Part shown: positions 38,401-49,480 of the stretch, one piece after another
How the letters are laid out: each line of letters opens with the position of its first letter
How positions within the stretch are numbered: position 1 is the first letter of the stretch
DNA from: Pratylenchus scribneri
Lineage: Eukaryota > Nematoda > Chromadorea > Rhabditida > Pratylenchidae
Direction of reading: 5' to 3'
Assembly: GCA_030063045.1 (NCBI GenBank)
Contig: JAQSEB010000111.1
Location: 124,001 to 188,000 of the forward strand
Length of the DNA stretch: 64,000 bases
The notes under the pieces: model-generated
The model's database searches: none
Told to the model about the DNA's origin: nothing
The model's input: only the letters and a program-made list of their open reading frames with translations
Position numbers and translations under genes: made by a program

Positions 38401-39055
38401 TGGCATTCCAACATATGGCAATAAAAAAAGAATTAATTATGATTAAAAATTTAATTGAAATTTTTTCCAGGCCGCGGTTGGACATTGAGTAATCCAGGGA
38501 ATGAAACAGGTTGGGGTGCACCGGCTTCAGGCGCATCCAAGCCGACAGAATATGTGCGAAGTGCGGGCGTAGGGGCATATTATGAGGCATAAATTCATTT
38601 GAATATTATTTTTAATTAAATACATTTTTGATAGTTTTGTGAAATGTTGGCCAAAAATGGAACCATTTCGCATTTCAATAAAACATCCAAAGTCCCATAT
38701 TTGATCTATGAGGGCGATCAATGGTTCAGCTATGAGGATGTTCGAAGTGTGGCAGCAAAAGTAAAAAGGAGGGACAATTATTAATTGCTTTTGAATTTTG
38801 TATGTTAGGTCGAATTTGTGAATGCCAATAAATACGGGGGCGCATTTGTTTGGACATTGGACTTTGATGATTTCAATGGGGAATGTCCGAATAGCAAATT
38901 TGGTTAAATCCCTCATATTTAAATCTCGGAATTAATCAAATTCAACCACAGCAGGTCTTTATCCACTCATTGGAATGATTGCACGAAAGCTGGGTGGCAT
39001 TCGAATTTCCCAGCAGAAACCAGTGTCAGCCATAATGAGCGACGAAGGCGAATGA
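35483..39055 (+). CDS. GH18 chitinase, secreted
   Basis: Hydrolyses chitin (eggshell, cuticle or pharyngeal lining in nematodes). [20 protein letters not shown] is a signal peptide. Later exons give [30 protein letters not shown] (beta-2), [20 protein letters not shown] (SxGG motif), [15 protein letters not shown] (catalytic DxxDxDxE with the acid Glu intact), [89 protein letters not shown] and a short tail ending [12 protein letters not shown] is at 39053-39055. No C-terminal chitin-binding domain is seen. About 390 residues, normal for a single-domain GH18. The introns after FNSLLK and near 37790-38270 are enlarged by repeats. Confidence 0.92.
36895..37215 (+). repeat. Dispersed repeat R1, copy 1 (chitinase intron)
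   Basis: Starts TTAGTCCTAATCTATGGC, contains CTCGCCCCGGGCCTTCGATG and GGGGCAATATTTAATTGATA, and ends with a GATACTGTAAGGCAAATAGG block. It is collinear with copies at 54143, 58521 and 61340. A run of ten or more G residues lies just upstream, near 36698. Confidence 0.8.
37790..38270. repeat. Intronic repeat, family E (chitinase intron)
   Basis: Contains CCAAATCGATATTCTTCGAG followed by ACGCATGGTTTGATAAC, and GGTTTAAATGGTTTAATACT, shared with the other family E introns. It lies between the chitinase exons ending NDSWNI and beginning EAAAKFW. Confidence 0.5.
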
Positions 39056-39693
39056 ATTTAATAATATTGATATAATGAATGATTGATGATAAATTTGATA
39101 ATAAAATTATATCAAATGGCGAATATTTTAAATTAAATATTTAATTATAAAACAAAAGCATATTTAATGACGAACGAACAATGAATGAGTAATAGACAAT
39201 GCCAGAGACCTAAGAGGCTATGGTTGAGGTGAGGCTATTGACTTGATCACTGGCGGGGTTACGGTATTGTAAAAAACGATTTTATTAAAAAAAGTTAAAG
39301 GATATATTGTCTTTTTTTTGGCAAAACTTAAGTTGATTTTTTTATTTTTATTTCCGTGTCGTGCTTCGTGCATCGTGCCTCGTGCGTTGCGTGTTGGGAT
39401 TTTTTGGGTTGGGTTTGGAATTTGGATTGGGTTTTTAACGTTTGACTTGGTTTAGAGAATAACAATGTATTTTAAAAAAGTTTTTTCCGTGAAGAAATTT
39501 TTGTTATCTTTTTTCCCTTAAATTTAACATATTAAAACCAGAATACTTACGATCGCTTACGAAAAAACCTTTAAAAACAGTTTACGCGTTTGATAGTTAT
39601 TATTTTATAATATTATTATAATATGTTCTTAATTATTTAATAAATCAATCATAATTTTATTATTTAGGTCTTTGAACAAATCTTAAATAAAAT
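39056..39693. other. Intergenic gap upstream of the RS-tailed gene
   Basis: Contains CGTGCTTCGTGCATCGTGCC and CGTGCGTTGCGTG, a short imperfect tandem of CGTGC words near 39360, in otherwise AT-rich promoter sequence. No gene. Confidence 0.5.
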
Positions 39694-42600
39694 ATGGTCG
39701 ATTCTAGGCCACCATCTCCAAAAACACCACCACTTCGGAAAAGAAGGCGCTCGCGTTCAAGGACACGCACACCAACCCGAACACCAATAAGCCGAAAGGT
39801 TTTTAAGCAATTAAAATTCAATAAAAATTAATTGAAAAATTATTAAATTGTAGCCTTCAACTAGATCACGCTCGCGCACACCAAATAGTCCAGAAAAAGG
39901 AAAAGCAATGCCAAAGAAGAAATTGATGATGGAAGAAAGCAATGAAGTCGATGAAGATGTATTTTTTATTTCCGATGATAGCACCAGCAATAATAATGAT
40001 GATTTGGAAGAAGTGAAAAGTGGAAGAAAGCAAAAGGCCAAGGCACCATTGGCCACAATGGGAGCGGTAAAATAATTTAATTAATTAAATGAAAATTAAT
40101 TGAAAATATTTAAGCGAAAGCAAAATGTGCTACGCGCTGATGGGATGTTGAGAGATTTTGATTTGGATCTGATGAATTCAAGCGAAGAAGATGGATTGGA
40201 ATTTGACGATGTTCGACAAATTGGCAATTCTTCAAAAATAATCGGAGAAACGAGCATGCAAAGGTTTATTAATTAAATAGGAAAATAATTAAATTGGCCA
40301 AAAAAATATTGAAAAATGCGCAAAAAATACACCAGTTCTGAAATTTAAATTAGATGCCCGACTAAAAAAACTTAAAATCGATCAATCGCCTCAAGACGCA
40401 AGACATATCATTTGATATGGTAAATTGGTTTAAAACACATTTTAAATTAGCTTTGAACCAAAAAACAGAAGATCGTTCAAGCGGTTTAATACCAATAATT
40501 TTTGATTTAACTATGACAATACCATTCAATTCGATGCATCGCGACGCGATCTATTGATTACGCTTTGGACACTAGGGGTTTAGTTAGACCAAAGACCAAA
40601 CCATTGAACCGTTATAAAGCTTTTAACCATGCAATTTTTTCCATTCAGCACTTCAAATTCAACAAATCTTCATTCGGCCACATTTTCTGAATCCTTCGAT
40701 TCTCCTTTGCCTTCAATTCCAACAAATTCAATGGATGGTCCCCAATCATCAAAAAACGCGATTTTCAATGTAAAAATTTTTTCAGAAAATTTTATAAATT
40801 AATTTTAACAAATTTTAAGCAAGAATTTGTGCCGAGGACCCCAACGCCAACAATGAAAAAGATGGCTTTAAATTTGACGCCAAAAGGGGCAGTGGAAATT
40901 GTTAAGGTTTTTGGACTTTATGGAGGATTTTTTTATGGCCAAACCCACTAAATTAACCTTGAATTAATCGATGGTTGATTTGTAGAGCTATTGGAAATTG
41001 GCAAATTTCGGAATAAGCTCGATGCTGCATGGTCCAGCAAAAATTTCGCTTATAGGAAACCCAGAAACCGAAGAATAAGCTCATTCATTTGGGCATGGAC
41101 ACTTAGTCTATGAAATTTCAATTTCTAACCCGAATTAAGCCTAGACTAAAGTTGTAAACTTAAACCGGTTCATGTTTAGACAAATGGTTCAGCTTTTTAA
41201 AACAAGCTCAAACCGGTTTGAAATTGAAATTTCATAAACAAAAATGACCAGGCCGTATCGAATGAGCCTATTTTCGAGTTTTTGGATTGCCAAAAAGCCG
41301 TAATTTCCAAAATTAGCTTAGCTTAATATTTAAATCATTAATTAATCAATAAATTAAATTAAATTATTCTAATTTCAGCGCCGCCAACAAATTGATGAAA
41401 TTGAAATGAATATGAATGTTGGGAAAAATGGCGGAAATTGGATCAGCATGGATCGAAGTGGAGGAATCATCAATTCATCAAAACAACAACAAAATAATCA
41501 AAAACAACAAGGCCAAGGCCAACAATCGACGACATCATCCATTGGAATTGGACAAAATGTTGCGGGAAAATCACAAAGTAAATTAAAATTCAACAAAAAA
41601 TTAACCAAAAAACAACAAGAATTACAACAAAAATTGGACAACATTATAGCGGAAAATGCCATTGGAAGAATTGGAGAAGTGAATGGGCAAAATGGATTAA
41701 TTGGGAACAGAAAAACAACGAATAACATTCAATCGGCGGGAATGCCAAATAATTCATCAAACCGTAAATATTTAATTTATTTTTATTATTTTTATTTATT
41801 TTTTTTTAATTTAAAGAAATTACAATGCAATGTTCTTCCACCTCAACAAATGTTCTCTTGAGTCCAAATGGCATTCATCAACAACAGCAGAGATTGGGAA
41901 CAGTAAATTTGAATAATGGAAATGGCATTGGGAATAGCGGGGAAAAGGTAAATAATAAATTAATAAATATTTAAAATTAACCTAATTTTTTCAAAGACTC
42001 AACAAATTGGCCAATTTGTCAATCAAGCACCGACAATGAATGTGAACAATCAACAAATGGCAGAGAAATCGAGCATGATTTCAAATCGTAAAATATTTAA
42101 TCTATTTCCAATTTTTTAAAATAAATTTTATTAAGAAATTCCAATGCCAAATCCAAATTCTTTTGCCGACGCAACAAATATTCATTCAACAAATGTTTTG
42201 TTGGGCTCAGGAAATGGCATTCAACAGCAGGGAGTGGGAACATCGTCGAATTTGAATAATGGAAATTGCATTGGGAATCAACAAAATAACATGGTATTTT
42301 ATTGGAGGAATATTTCATATAAATTTATGATATTTTTTCAGCAAAATCAACAAATTCGATTGAGCCAATTGGACCCACAATCCTTCACAGCAATGATGCA
42401 ATTGGCCACGGAAACATTGCGGCAACAACAACAACTGGGCATGGGCCTTATACATCCACAAATTTACCCTCATCAAATGCCAAGGTATAATTTGAAATTG
42501 AATATGTAAATAAAATGGGCAAATTTGAACATGAGAAATATTTAATTTACCAAAAAAAGCACTGAAAAATGCTGGAAAAAATGGAAATGCCGGAAAGTTT

Positions 42601-45600
42601 ATTTTAGAAGTTTTCTAAACAGAAAACTTATATTTAAAATTCAATCGGTGGATCTCGACTACCGACTACCCTTTTAATTCTGAACTGAAAAACCGAACCA
42701 GTGGAAACCGTTTAATTTCATTATTTTGAACAAAAACCTGAACCGGTTTAAATCATTTTAATACTTTTTTATCTAGAACAAAAAAAACAAAAATGGTTTA
42801 ATACTCATTTAATTTCGAACCAAAAACCAAACCCGGATTAAAACCCTTTTATTTTGAACTAAAAAAGCCACAACCGATTTCACTTTTATTTTGAATCAAA
42901 AACCGGGTTTAAACCGTTTACTACTCCTTTAATTTTGAACCCAAAACCGGTTTTAAACCGTTTAATTACCCTTTTGTTTTGAGACAAAAAGCAAAAAACG
43001 GTTTAATTTAATTTCCTTTAATTTTGAACCAAAACCAGCTTCATCGATTTAATACCATTTAATTTTTGAGACCAGCAGCTCTATCCGATGGAATATGGTT
43101 TGTGAATATAGGCTGTAGGGCAAACCATTGTACCATTATAATAATTATTTTTGGCCTTAATTATTCCTCATTTTCGGCAATTTCAATAATTTCAAAGTTT
43201 TTTTGCTAGATTAAATATAAATTAAATTAATATCCTTTGAATTTTCAGTCTTAATCCTGCCGCTGCCACCGCCGGAATTGCCATGAATCCATTTTTCATT
43301 CCAACTCGTCCTCCAACCCCAACCGCAATGCCAGGCATTGGAATTGGCGGCCAAATTCCACAACAATTCAGCGTTTTGCTTGAGCAGCACATTCGGCAAT
43401 GCGTCAAAGATGAATTCAAACAGTGAGGAAATTATAATTATTGTTAAAAATATTTAGTTTAGTAAAAGTATAAAAAAAAGCCGAAAAAATTTGTTTAAAA
43501 ATTAAAATTTTTGAGATAATATAATTTGGCCATAAAGAGTTCGGATTTTTAGGTAGTAAAAACCTCAAAATAGGTGCCTATATTTAGGTTTTAATTTGCA
43601 AAAATAGGTTCCAAAAATTTAAAATAGGTTTTTTAATGCTTTTTTACAATGAAATTTTCCCTCAAAATGTGCCAAAATACATAAAAATAGGTCAAAAAAT
43701 TTTGTCAAATATGTGAAATAAATGCTTAAAAACAGTATTTTTGTACAGTTCTCATCAAAACTGATGCAAACAAAAAATAGGTCAAAATCTAAAAAATAAA
43801 AATCCGAGCCCTCCCATAACTCTTATGTTGGGAATTTGGATTTAAAATTAGATTTAGGGAAAAATTAAGGGCTTAGAACTCGAAGAATAGTAATCTTATT
43901 GATAAAGAAGTTTGATTTGGACAAAAAATTAAAAAATTTTTCGCCATTTTCAATAATTTTAAAAATTTTGATTTTCTTTTTTTAGACATGAAAACGCGCG
44001 AAAAAGGGAATTGGCTGAGATGAAGGAAGAATTGAAAGGAAAAATGGATGAAATTTGCGCTGATTTGAAGGCCCGCATTGATGCCCGAAATGCTGGCAAT
44101 CGAATTCAAATAAATCAGGAGGAAATTGCGCGAACAAACACCGCCGCTCCAACTGACACCACCAACAAATCGACGGCAAGTTTCTCCTTAATTTTTGGAA
44201 ATTTTCTTTAAGATATCATTTTATTAATTTGAACTTGGAAAAGTTTTAATTTTGGCAAAATAAAACATTTTGATTAGTGGGCATTTTTTCTAAAATTTCT
44301 TATTTTATCCACCAACGGCCAACAACCAACCATTACCATTATAAGATCAAAAAATAGAACAATTAATGAAATATTTTTTTTTAGATTTTAAAAATTAAAT
44401 TATATTTTCAAAAATCGAAAAATTAATAAAAAAAAATTATAAAATATTTAATAATTAATTTTTTTGTCAATTTTCAGTTGAATTATGCAAATGCGGCAAT
44501 TAATGCCCAAACACAACAACCATCGGCAATGCATAGTCTGAATTTGCATCAAATCAGCCGGAATTCCACTTGCCCACAGGCAATTCACTCCTCCTCTACC
44601 TCATCCGCTGAAACTCCGTCACCACAAATTTCTCATCAGCCCACACTGGCACTGGCAGAGGTGTGCTTATTAATCCATTTTGGCCAAATTTAAGCTATTC
44701 TTTTTAAAGGCAATTGCAGAAATAGCCGGCCTTCCGGCCACAATGAAACCATTCAAGCCAAGGCCTTCTCGGGCGGGACGTTTTCAAAAACAGCAACAAC
44801 CGCCGGCGATGGAGGATCCAAAGAGGCAGGAGGAAATTGACAGGCAAATTAAGGTGGGTAGAATTCGATTTTAGAATAGGGTTGCGCTCCCGAGGTTCGG
44901 GGGCGAGTTAGACGGGGGCGGGGGTGATCGGGGGTGGCACCTTCGGGGGCGGGGACGGGGGTGACCTTGACGGGGACCCCCGCGGGGATCCCCGCGGGGG
45001 CGGGGGTAGTGTAAATCTGTTATTTTTCACATAAAAAATTTTTTGAAGGAAAATTTTTGGGCGCCCTACCGTATAGCGAAAGTAAAATATAGGGATCATA
45101 CGATATACCATTCGACTCCTCTCGTCGAGCTGAGTTCAATGGTACAAAAATTATGGTCCGGACTTTACGAGTTCTGATGTTACAGAATGATAAACAACTA
45201 AAAAACGCAAAAGTGAAGGGTCCCCCTATGGGTTGAAAATTTTCAAAAAAAATTTTCGGACATATTATAACTCAATCGAAGCAGCTCGAGAGCTGATTAC
45301 GAAAATGTTATTGGTTTCACATAAAATGCAAAAATAAAAAAGTTAGAGTCGCGCAAAGGAAATACGGATTGGAACTGCTCCGGTGGGCATTTCAGAGTGG
45401 ACTCCTCCGTGTGCTCCGCCTCCGCGCGACCAGACGAGCGTCCAGTTCCCGCGCTTCGGCTACGCACACTCCGGAGTCCATTCTTATATTCCTCCGCAGT
45501 TCCAACACATTCCAGCGAGACTAAAATGGCTATAACTTTTTTATTTTTGAGTTTTATGAGAAAACATGATAGATTTGAGTTTCTCTCATCGAGACGCGTC

Positions 45601-48600
45601 GATTGAAGTATAATTTGACCGAAAAAATTCTTTCGACCCATAGGGGGACCAAGCACTTTTTCGATGTTCCTGAAATCATAACTTTTCAACGGGTAAAGTC
45701 CGGGCCATAATTTTGGTACCATTGAACTCAGCTCGACGAGAGGAGTCGGATGGTATATCGTATATCATATGACTCCTGAATTTTACTTTCTCTATAAGGT
45801 AGAAATCCCAAATTTTTGTCCAAAAATTGCCGCGCAGCGAAAAATTTTAGTCAAATAGTAGACAGCGATAAATTTAAACAAAAAAAATTTAAAAAGCTTA
45901 TAAAAATTTGCTCAAAATTTCCTTGACATTTCCCATTTTCCAGGAAAAAATCCAATAATATGGGGTGCATGTTCACCCCCGTACCCCCGCGGGGGTGGAG
46001 GTTCGGGGGGCGGGAGTGATCGGGGGTGGACCTTCGGGAGTGGGACGGGGGTGAGACTCAAACCCCCGCGGGGGCCCCCGTCGGGGGTGACCCCCGCGGG
46101 GACGGGAGCGCAACCCTATTTTAGAATAATTTTTAAATATGAATAAAATTTTAATTAAATATAAAATCCAATATTTATTATCTATTTTCTTTTCTATGAC
46201 GATTATTGATGGAAAAAATACCAACACAAAAAAATATTTAATAATGAAAAATCTGATAAAAAATCAATGGAAAATGATGAAAAATAAAGATAAAAATAAA
46301 ATAGGTAGGCGAAAATAAGAAAAAATAAATAATCGCAAAAAGTGAATCAACGTTGTTATTAGAAAAAAAACAAATTTTTTCAAATTGGAGAGAAAACCGA
46401 AATGGGCGAAAAATGCTTTACCGAGATAAAAACATTAGCAAAGCGAATCAATTTTGTTATTAGAAAAAATTTTAAAGAAATAAGATTTTGGATAAATCAT
46501 AAAGGAAAAAAAATAATTAAATTTGGAAAATCCTATATTATTCGATTTAAAAAATAATCAATTATTTACTTTTTAGGTGCTTGTGGCAAAAGCATTGGAA
46601 GTGGATTCGGCTGCAAAATCAACCTCACAAAAGGATCAACAGCAGAAAGGACGAGGCGGCGCGAAATCAACATCTTCAAAGGTCACTGATGGAAATGGTG
46701 GAAATATTTTGAATACTTCATCATCTTCTTCTCTTCTAACAACATCATCTTCCACCATTTCTTCCTCATTTGCCGATATTAAACCGCCACTGATTGCCAC
46801 GATTCGGCCATTGCCAGCAAGAGCCGTTCCTCCAACAAGTAGCATTGAATTCCAGCAGGTGGACTAATTCCAATTTAAATTTTATATTTAAATGATTAAA
46901 ATGGTCAATTTTTGCTCATTTTATTTTTGGAATGATATTTAATAGGAAGTAAAATAATTTTGCCGAAAAAAATTTCAGAATTTTTCAATTAAAAAAAGGC
47001 CTTTTTGAAGTCATAAAAAGATAGTATTAATTTGCAAAAAAAAAGTATTTGATTTTTCAGAAAAGATTATATAACTATTTAGGGTTTAATGCTTAGTCCT
47101 AGACCCCCAAACAATAATGTTTTGGTCAAAATTAATGGATATTAATTATTAAACTATTTAAGCCATCTTTTCTTTTTTCGGTTCGAAACCAAATTAAAAT
47201 TAGATAAACCTAAGCCAAAATATTTATCAATCGATAATACTTCTGGACTAGATCTATGGGTTGGTGGTCTAGGATAAATTTATAAACAGTTATAAAATAA
47301 AATCGGTATAACCTTTTCTATATTTCTAATATTTTTTTTTTCGAAAATTTAATCTATTTTCTGCTAAATTTGGGTCTGTTAAAAATCTTGGTATAATTGG
47401 TCAATAAAAACCAAATATATTAATCAATATAATTGCAAAAATTCCAGGCAAATAAACGAAAAACCCCTGAATCGGATTCATCAGATGAGGAGATTCGAGC
47501 TGCTCTGCGTTTGTTGAAGAATCCGAAGAAAAAGAAATTATCCAAACGAAGGAATCAACGGATGGAAGAAGATGAAGACGATGCAATTCAAAACCCATTG
47601 CAACCATCTACATCATCACTTGGAGCACCAAAAACAGGAATCAATGCCAGAAACAATAAATCCGTAAGTTAAAACAAAACACCACCCATTCGTATTTTAA
47701 AATTTTATTGATTTTAACAATGCCCCATTTTATTTTATTTAGTATTTAAAAATCATTTCATCAATGAGTAATAGTTTTTTTTACTTTAAACTTTGTTTTT
47801 TGACTTTAATAAATACATAAACCGCCGGTTTTAGGCCCAACAAATCTTATACCAATTTGTAGATCTCATCCAAGACGCGTCTTTTGACATGTAAATTTTT
47901 TAATTTTAATCTAAAATGAGCGAGTTAAACCGTTTAAAAAACCATATTTTCCAGTTTTGGGTTTTAAACATTTTAATTTGTGGATCAAAACCTAACATTT
48001 TTTTCTTGAGATCTACAAATTATTACAGGGTTTGTAAGGTCTAAAATCGATTTCTGATTTATTAGTAATCAAAAAATAAGTTTTAGGTAAAAAATATGTA
48101 AAAAATATTATTTTTAGGTAAAAAATTATTATCCATTCATCAAATTAGCCAATTTTCAAACAATCAAATTTTATTCCATTAAATTAAAAATATTATAAAT
48201 TACAGAATGAACAAATGTTGCCCGTCAATCAAAATCTTCCTCCTCCACCGCCGATCCACCGTTCAACATCGCCAATTCCTTCAACCAGCAATAATAATGC
48301 TGCTCAACATCAACAACAGGAGAATGGAAAGGATGATGATGTGATTTTTGAGGATTCGATTGATCGGTTCAAATGGACACCGCACATGAAGAAGGAACAT
48401 GAAGTGGAGAAGGAAAAGGGGACGGAAGAAGTGCACACAATTTCATCAAGTGATGAGGATGACCACAATTATTTGTGGAATTGGAATGGAAGATGGGGAA
48501 TTGGAGGAGGAATGCAACAACAAGGAAATGGAAATCAACAAAATGGCATTGGAATTGGAATTGGCACAAATGGAAACAATCAACGAGAAGAAGGTGAACT

Positions 48601-48751
48601 TGGGAATTCGGCTACTGCGGCAATGCCAACGAAAAGATTGACCCGGGGCGAAAATCGACGAATGCCCGAACGATTTCAGCCGGAAGAATTTCCCCGTCGG
48701 AGCCGAAGCAGAAGCCGGGACAGGAAGAATATTAAACGGCGAAATGAATGA
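39694..48751 (+). CDS. Large Ser/Gln/Asn-rich nuclear-type protein with RS tail
   Basis: About 15 exons over 9 kb encode roughly 1,000 residues of low-complexity sequence. N-terminus: MVDSRPPSPKTPPLRKRRRS with SRTRTPTRTPISRKPSTRSR (SP/RS-rich). Then acidic stretches (DVFFISDDSTSNNNDDLEE), a coiled-coil-like QQQELQQ/KKLTKKQQELQQKLDN segment, two related Gln/Asn exons, a helical EMKEELKGKMDEICADLKAR block, and basic patches (LLKNPKKKKLSKRRNQR). The last exon holds VIFEDSIDRFKWTPHMKKEH and ends RRSRSRSRDRKNIKRRNE. Stop at 48751. These features suggest a nuclear RNA-processing or transcription-associated protein, but I cannot name a family. A hAT-like element and several repeats sit in its introns. 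Individual exon limits are supported by splice sites but not all were verified. Confidence 0.7.
40330..40640. repeat. Intronic repeat, family E
   Basis: Contains TCGATCAATCGCCTCAAGAC, CATATCATTTGATATGG and, inverted, CGATGCATCGCGACGCGATC, so it folds on itself. It is in an intron of the RS-tailed gene. Confidence 0.5.
40975..41325. mobile_element. Foldback element family D, copy 2
   Basis: GAATAAGCTCATTCATTTGG near 41071 and CGAATGAGCCTATTTTCGAG near 41259 are inverted arms. CCGGTTTGAAATTGAAATTT near 41213 matches copy 1 (3722). It lies in an intron of the RS-tailed gene. Confidence 0.6.
42600..43150. repeat. Degenerate tandem array of CCGGTTTAAACCGTTTAAT words
   Basis: About eight imperfect units of roughly 45 bp: AACC(G)GTTTAAACCGTTTAATACC followed by TTTAATTTTGAACCAAAAACC. 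It fills the intron between PHQMP and SLNPAAATAG codons of the RS-tailed gene and looks like the expanded form of family E. Confidence 0.7.
43490..43970. repeat. Intronic foldback with repeated AAAATAGGT words
   Basis: GAGTTCGGATTTTTAGG near 43537 and AAAAATCCGAGCCCTCCC near 43799 are inverted ends. Between them AAAATAGGT(C/T) recurs at least six times. Located in an intron of the RS-tailed gene. Confidence 0.55.
44877..46118 (+). mobile_element. Non-autonomous hAT-like element with GC-rich arms, copy 1
   Basis: 1,242 bp, ends TAGGGTTGCGCTCCCG and CGGGAGCGCAACCCTA, flanked by a perfect 8-bp target duplication TTTTAGAA (44869-44876 and 46119-46126). 8-bp duplications and a TAGGG start fit the hAT superfamily (YARNG ends). 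About 130-155 bp at each end are extremely GC-rich, made of CCCCCGCGGGG, GGGGGTGATCGGGGGTGG and related words, against an AT-rich host. The core carries a long imperfect palindrome (about 45078-45810). No transposase. It sits in an intron of the RS-tailed gene in sense orientation. Confidence 0.9.
45078..45810. repeat. Long imperfect palindrome inside hAT copy 1
   Basis: CCATTCGACTCCTCTCGTCG near 45109, followed by AGCTGAGTTCAATGGTAC, is mirrored by GTACCATTGAACTCAGCTCG near 45715, followed by ACGAGAGGAGTCGGATGG. Further in, GGTCCCCCTATGGG near 45219 is mirrored by CCCATAGGGGGACC near 45637, and the GGAGTCCA/TGGACTCC words flank the centre near 45400-45482. Confidence 0.85.
47090..47300. repeat. 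Intronic repeat, family E-like
   Basis: Contains TTATCAATCGATAATACTTC and ACTAGATCTATGGG, with words shared with the family E introns. Located in an intron of the RS-tailed gene. Boundaries are uncertain. Confidence 0.35.
47820..48110. repeat. Intronic foldback repeat, family E
   Basis: CCAATTTGTAGATCTCATCC near 47850 is mirrored by CTTGAGATCTACAAATTATT near 48005. GGTTTTAGGCCCAACAAATC near 47827 is mirrored by GGGTTTGTAAGGTCTAAAAT near 48028. It fills the last intron of the RS-tailed gene. Confidence 0.65.
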
Positions 48752-49480
48752 ATGGATGTGGGGATTTGGGAGGAAATCAAAATTATTTGATATTTTTTTT
48801 GTTATTTTAATATTTTTGATATTTTCGCTTTACGACTCCATTTTCAATATTCTATTTATTTTTATTATTGTTTTTCCGATTATTTTTATTTATGAACACC
48901 GGCCAAATTCAATATTTCAATTTTCCTCCCAATATTATTATTGATCGATTCTTACAATATTCCTTCCTATGGACAATTATTATTTCATTATTATTATTAT
49001 GCCTTTTTGCCTGCATTATTGCCATCCAAAAATCAACATTTTTACATTATTATTTTTCAATATTTGAATAAATAAATTTGATATTAGATGATTTTTAGTG
49101 TTATAATTATAAAAGAGAATTTTTCTACTTTCGTCAAATTAAATATTTAGTTCGTTTTCTGGGATCTGGGTCCAGATTTTATACAATCCCAAAGTTTCCG
49201 CCGTGGTTATATATTATTTCATTAATATTATAGGATCCCTAAAATGATATCTAAAGGCCCCATGAATACCTTAGAGCCATACTACGGCTGATATAGGAGT
49301 ACTGTTTTGAGAAATTGAAAATTTGGACCAAGATAACCGATAAATAAATATCATAAATAAATTAATTAATATATCAATAGAATGAATAGAAATTAGAAAT
49401 ATCATAATTCTTAAATCTTAATCATTCGCCCCGTTCCCCTTCTCATTCAATTTTCGGCATCAGTAAATTGCCAATTTCAA
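48752..49480. other. Convergent intergenic gap
   Basis: 3' flanks of the RS-tailed gene and the minus-strand secreted gene. T-rich, with AATAAA words near 49069. No gene seen. Confidence 0.5.

Noticed and set aside
45297..45722. 141-codon minus-strand open frame inside hAT copy 1
   Set aside because: It lies in the palindromic core and shows no transposase motif or codon bias.
48744..49071. Overlapping hydrophobic open frames after the RS-tailed gene
   Set aside because: T-rich 3' flank with no splice or start support; hydrophobicity follows from TTT/ATT content.
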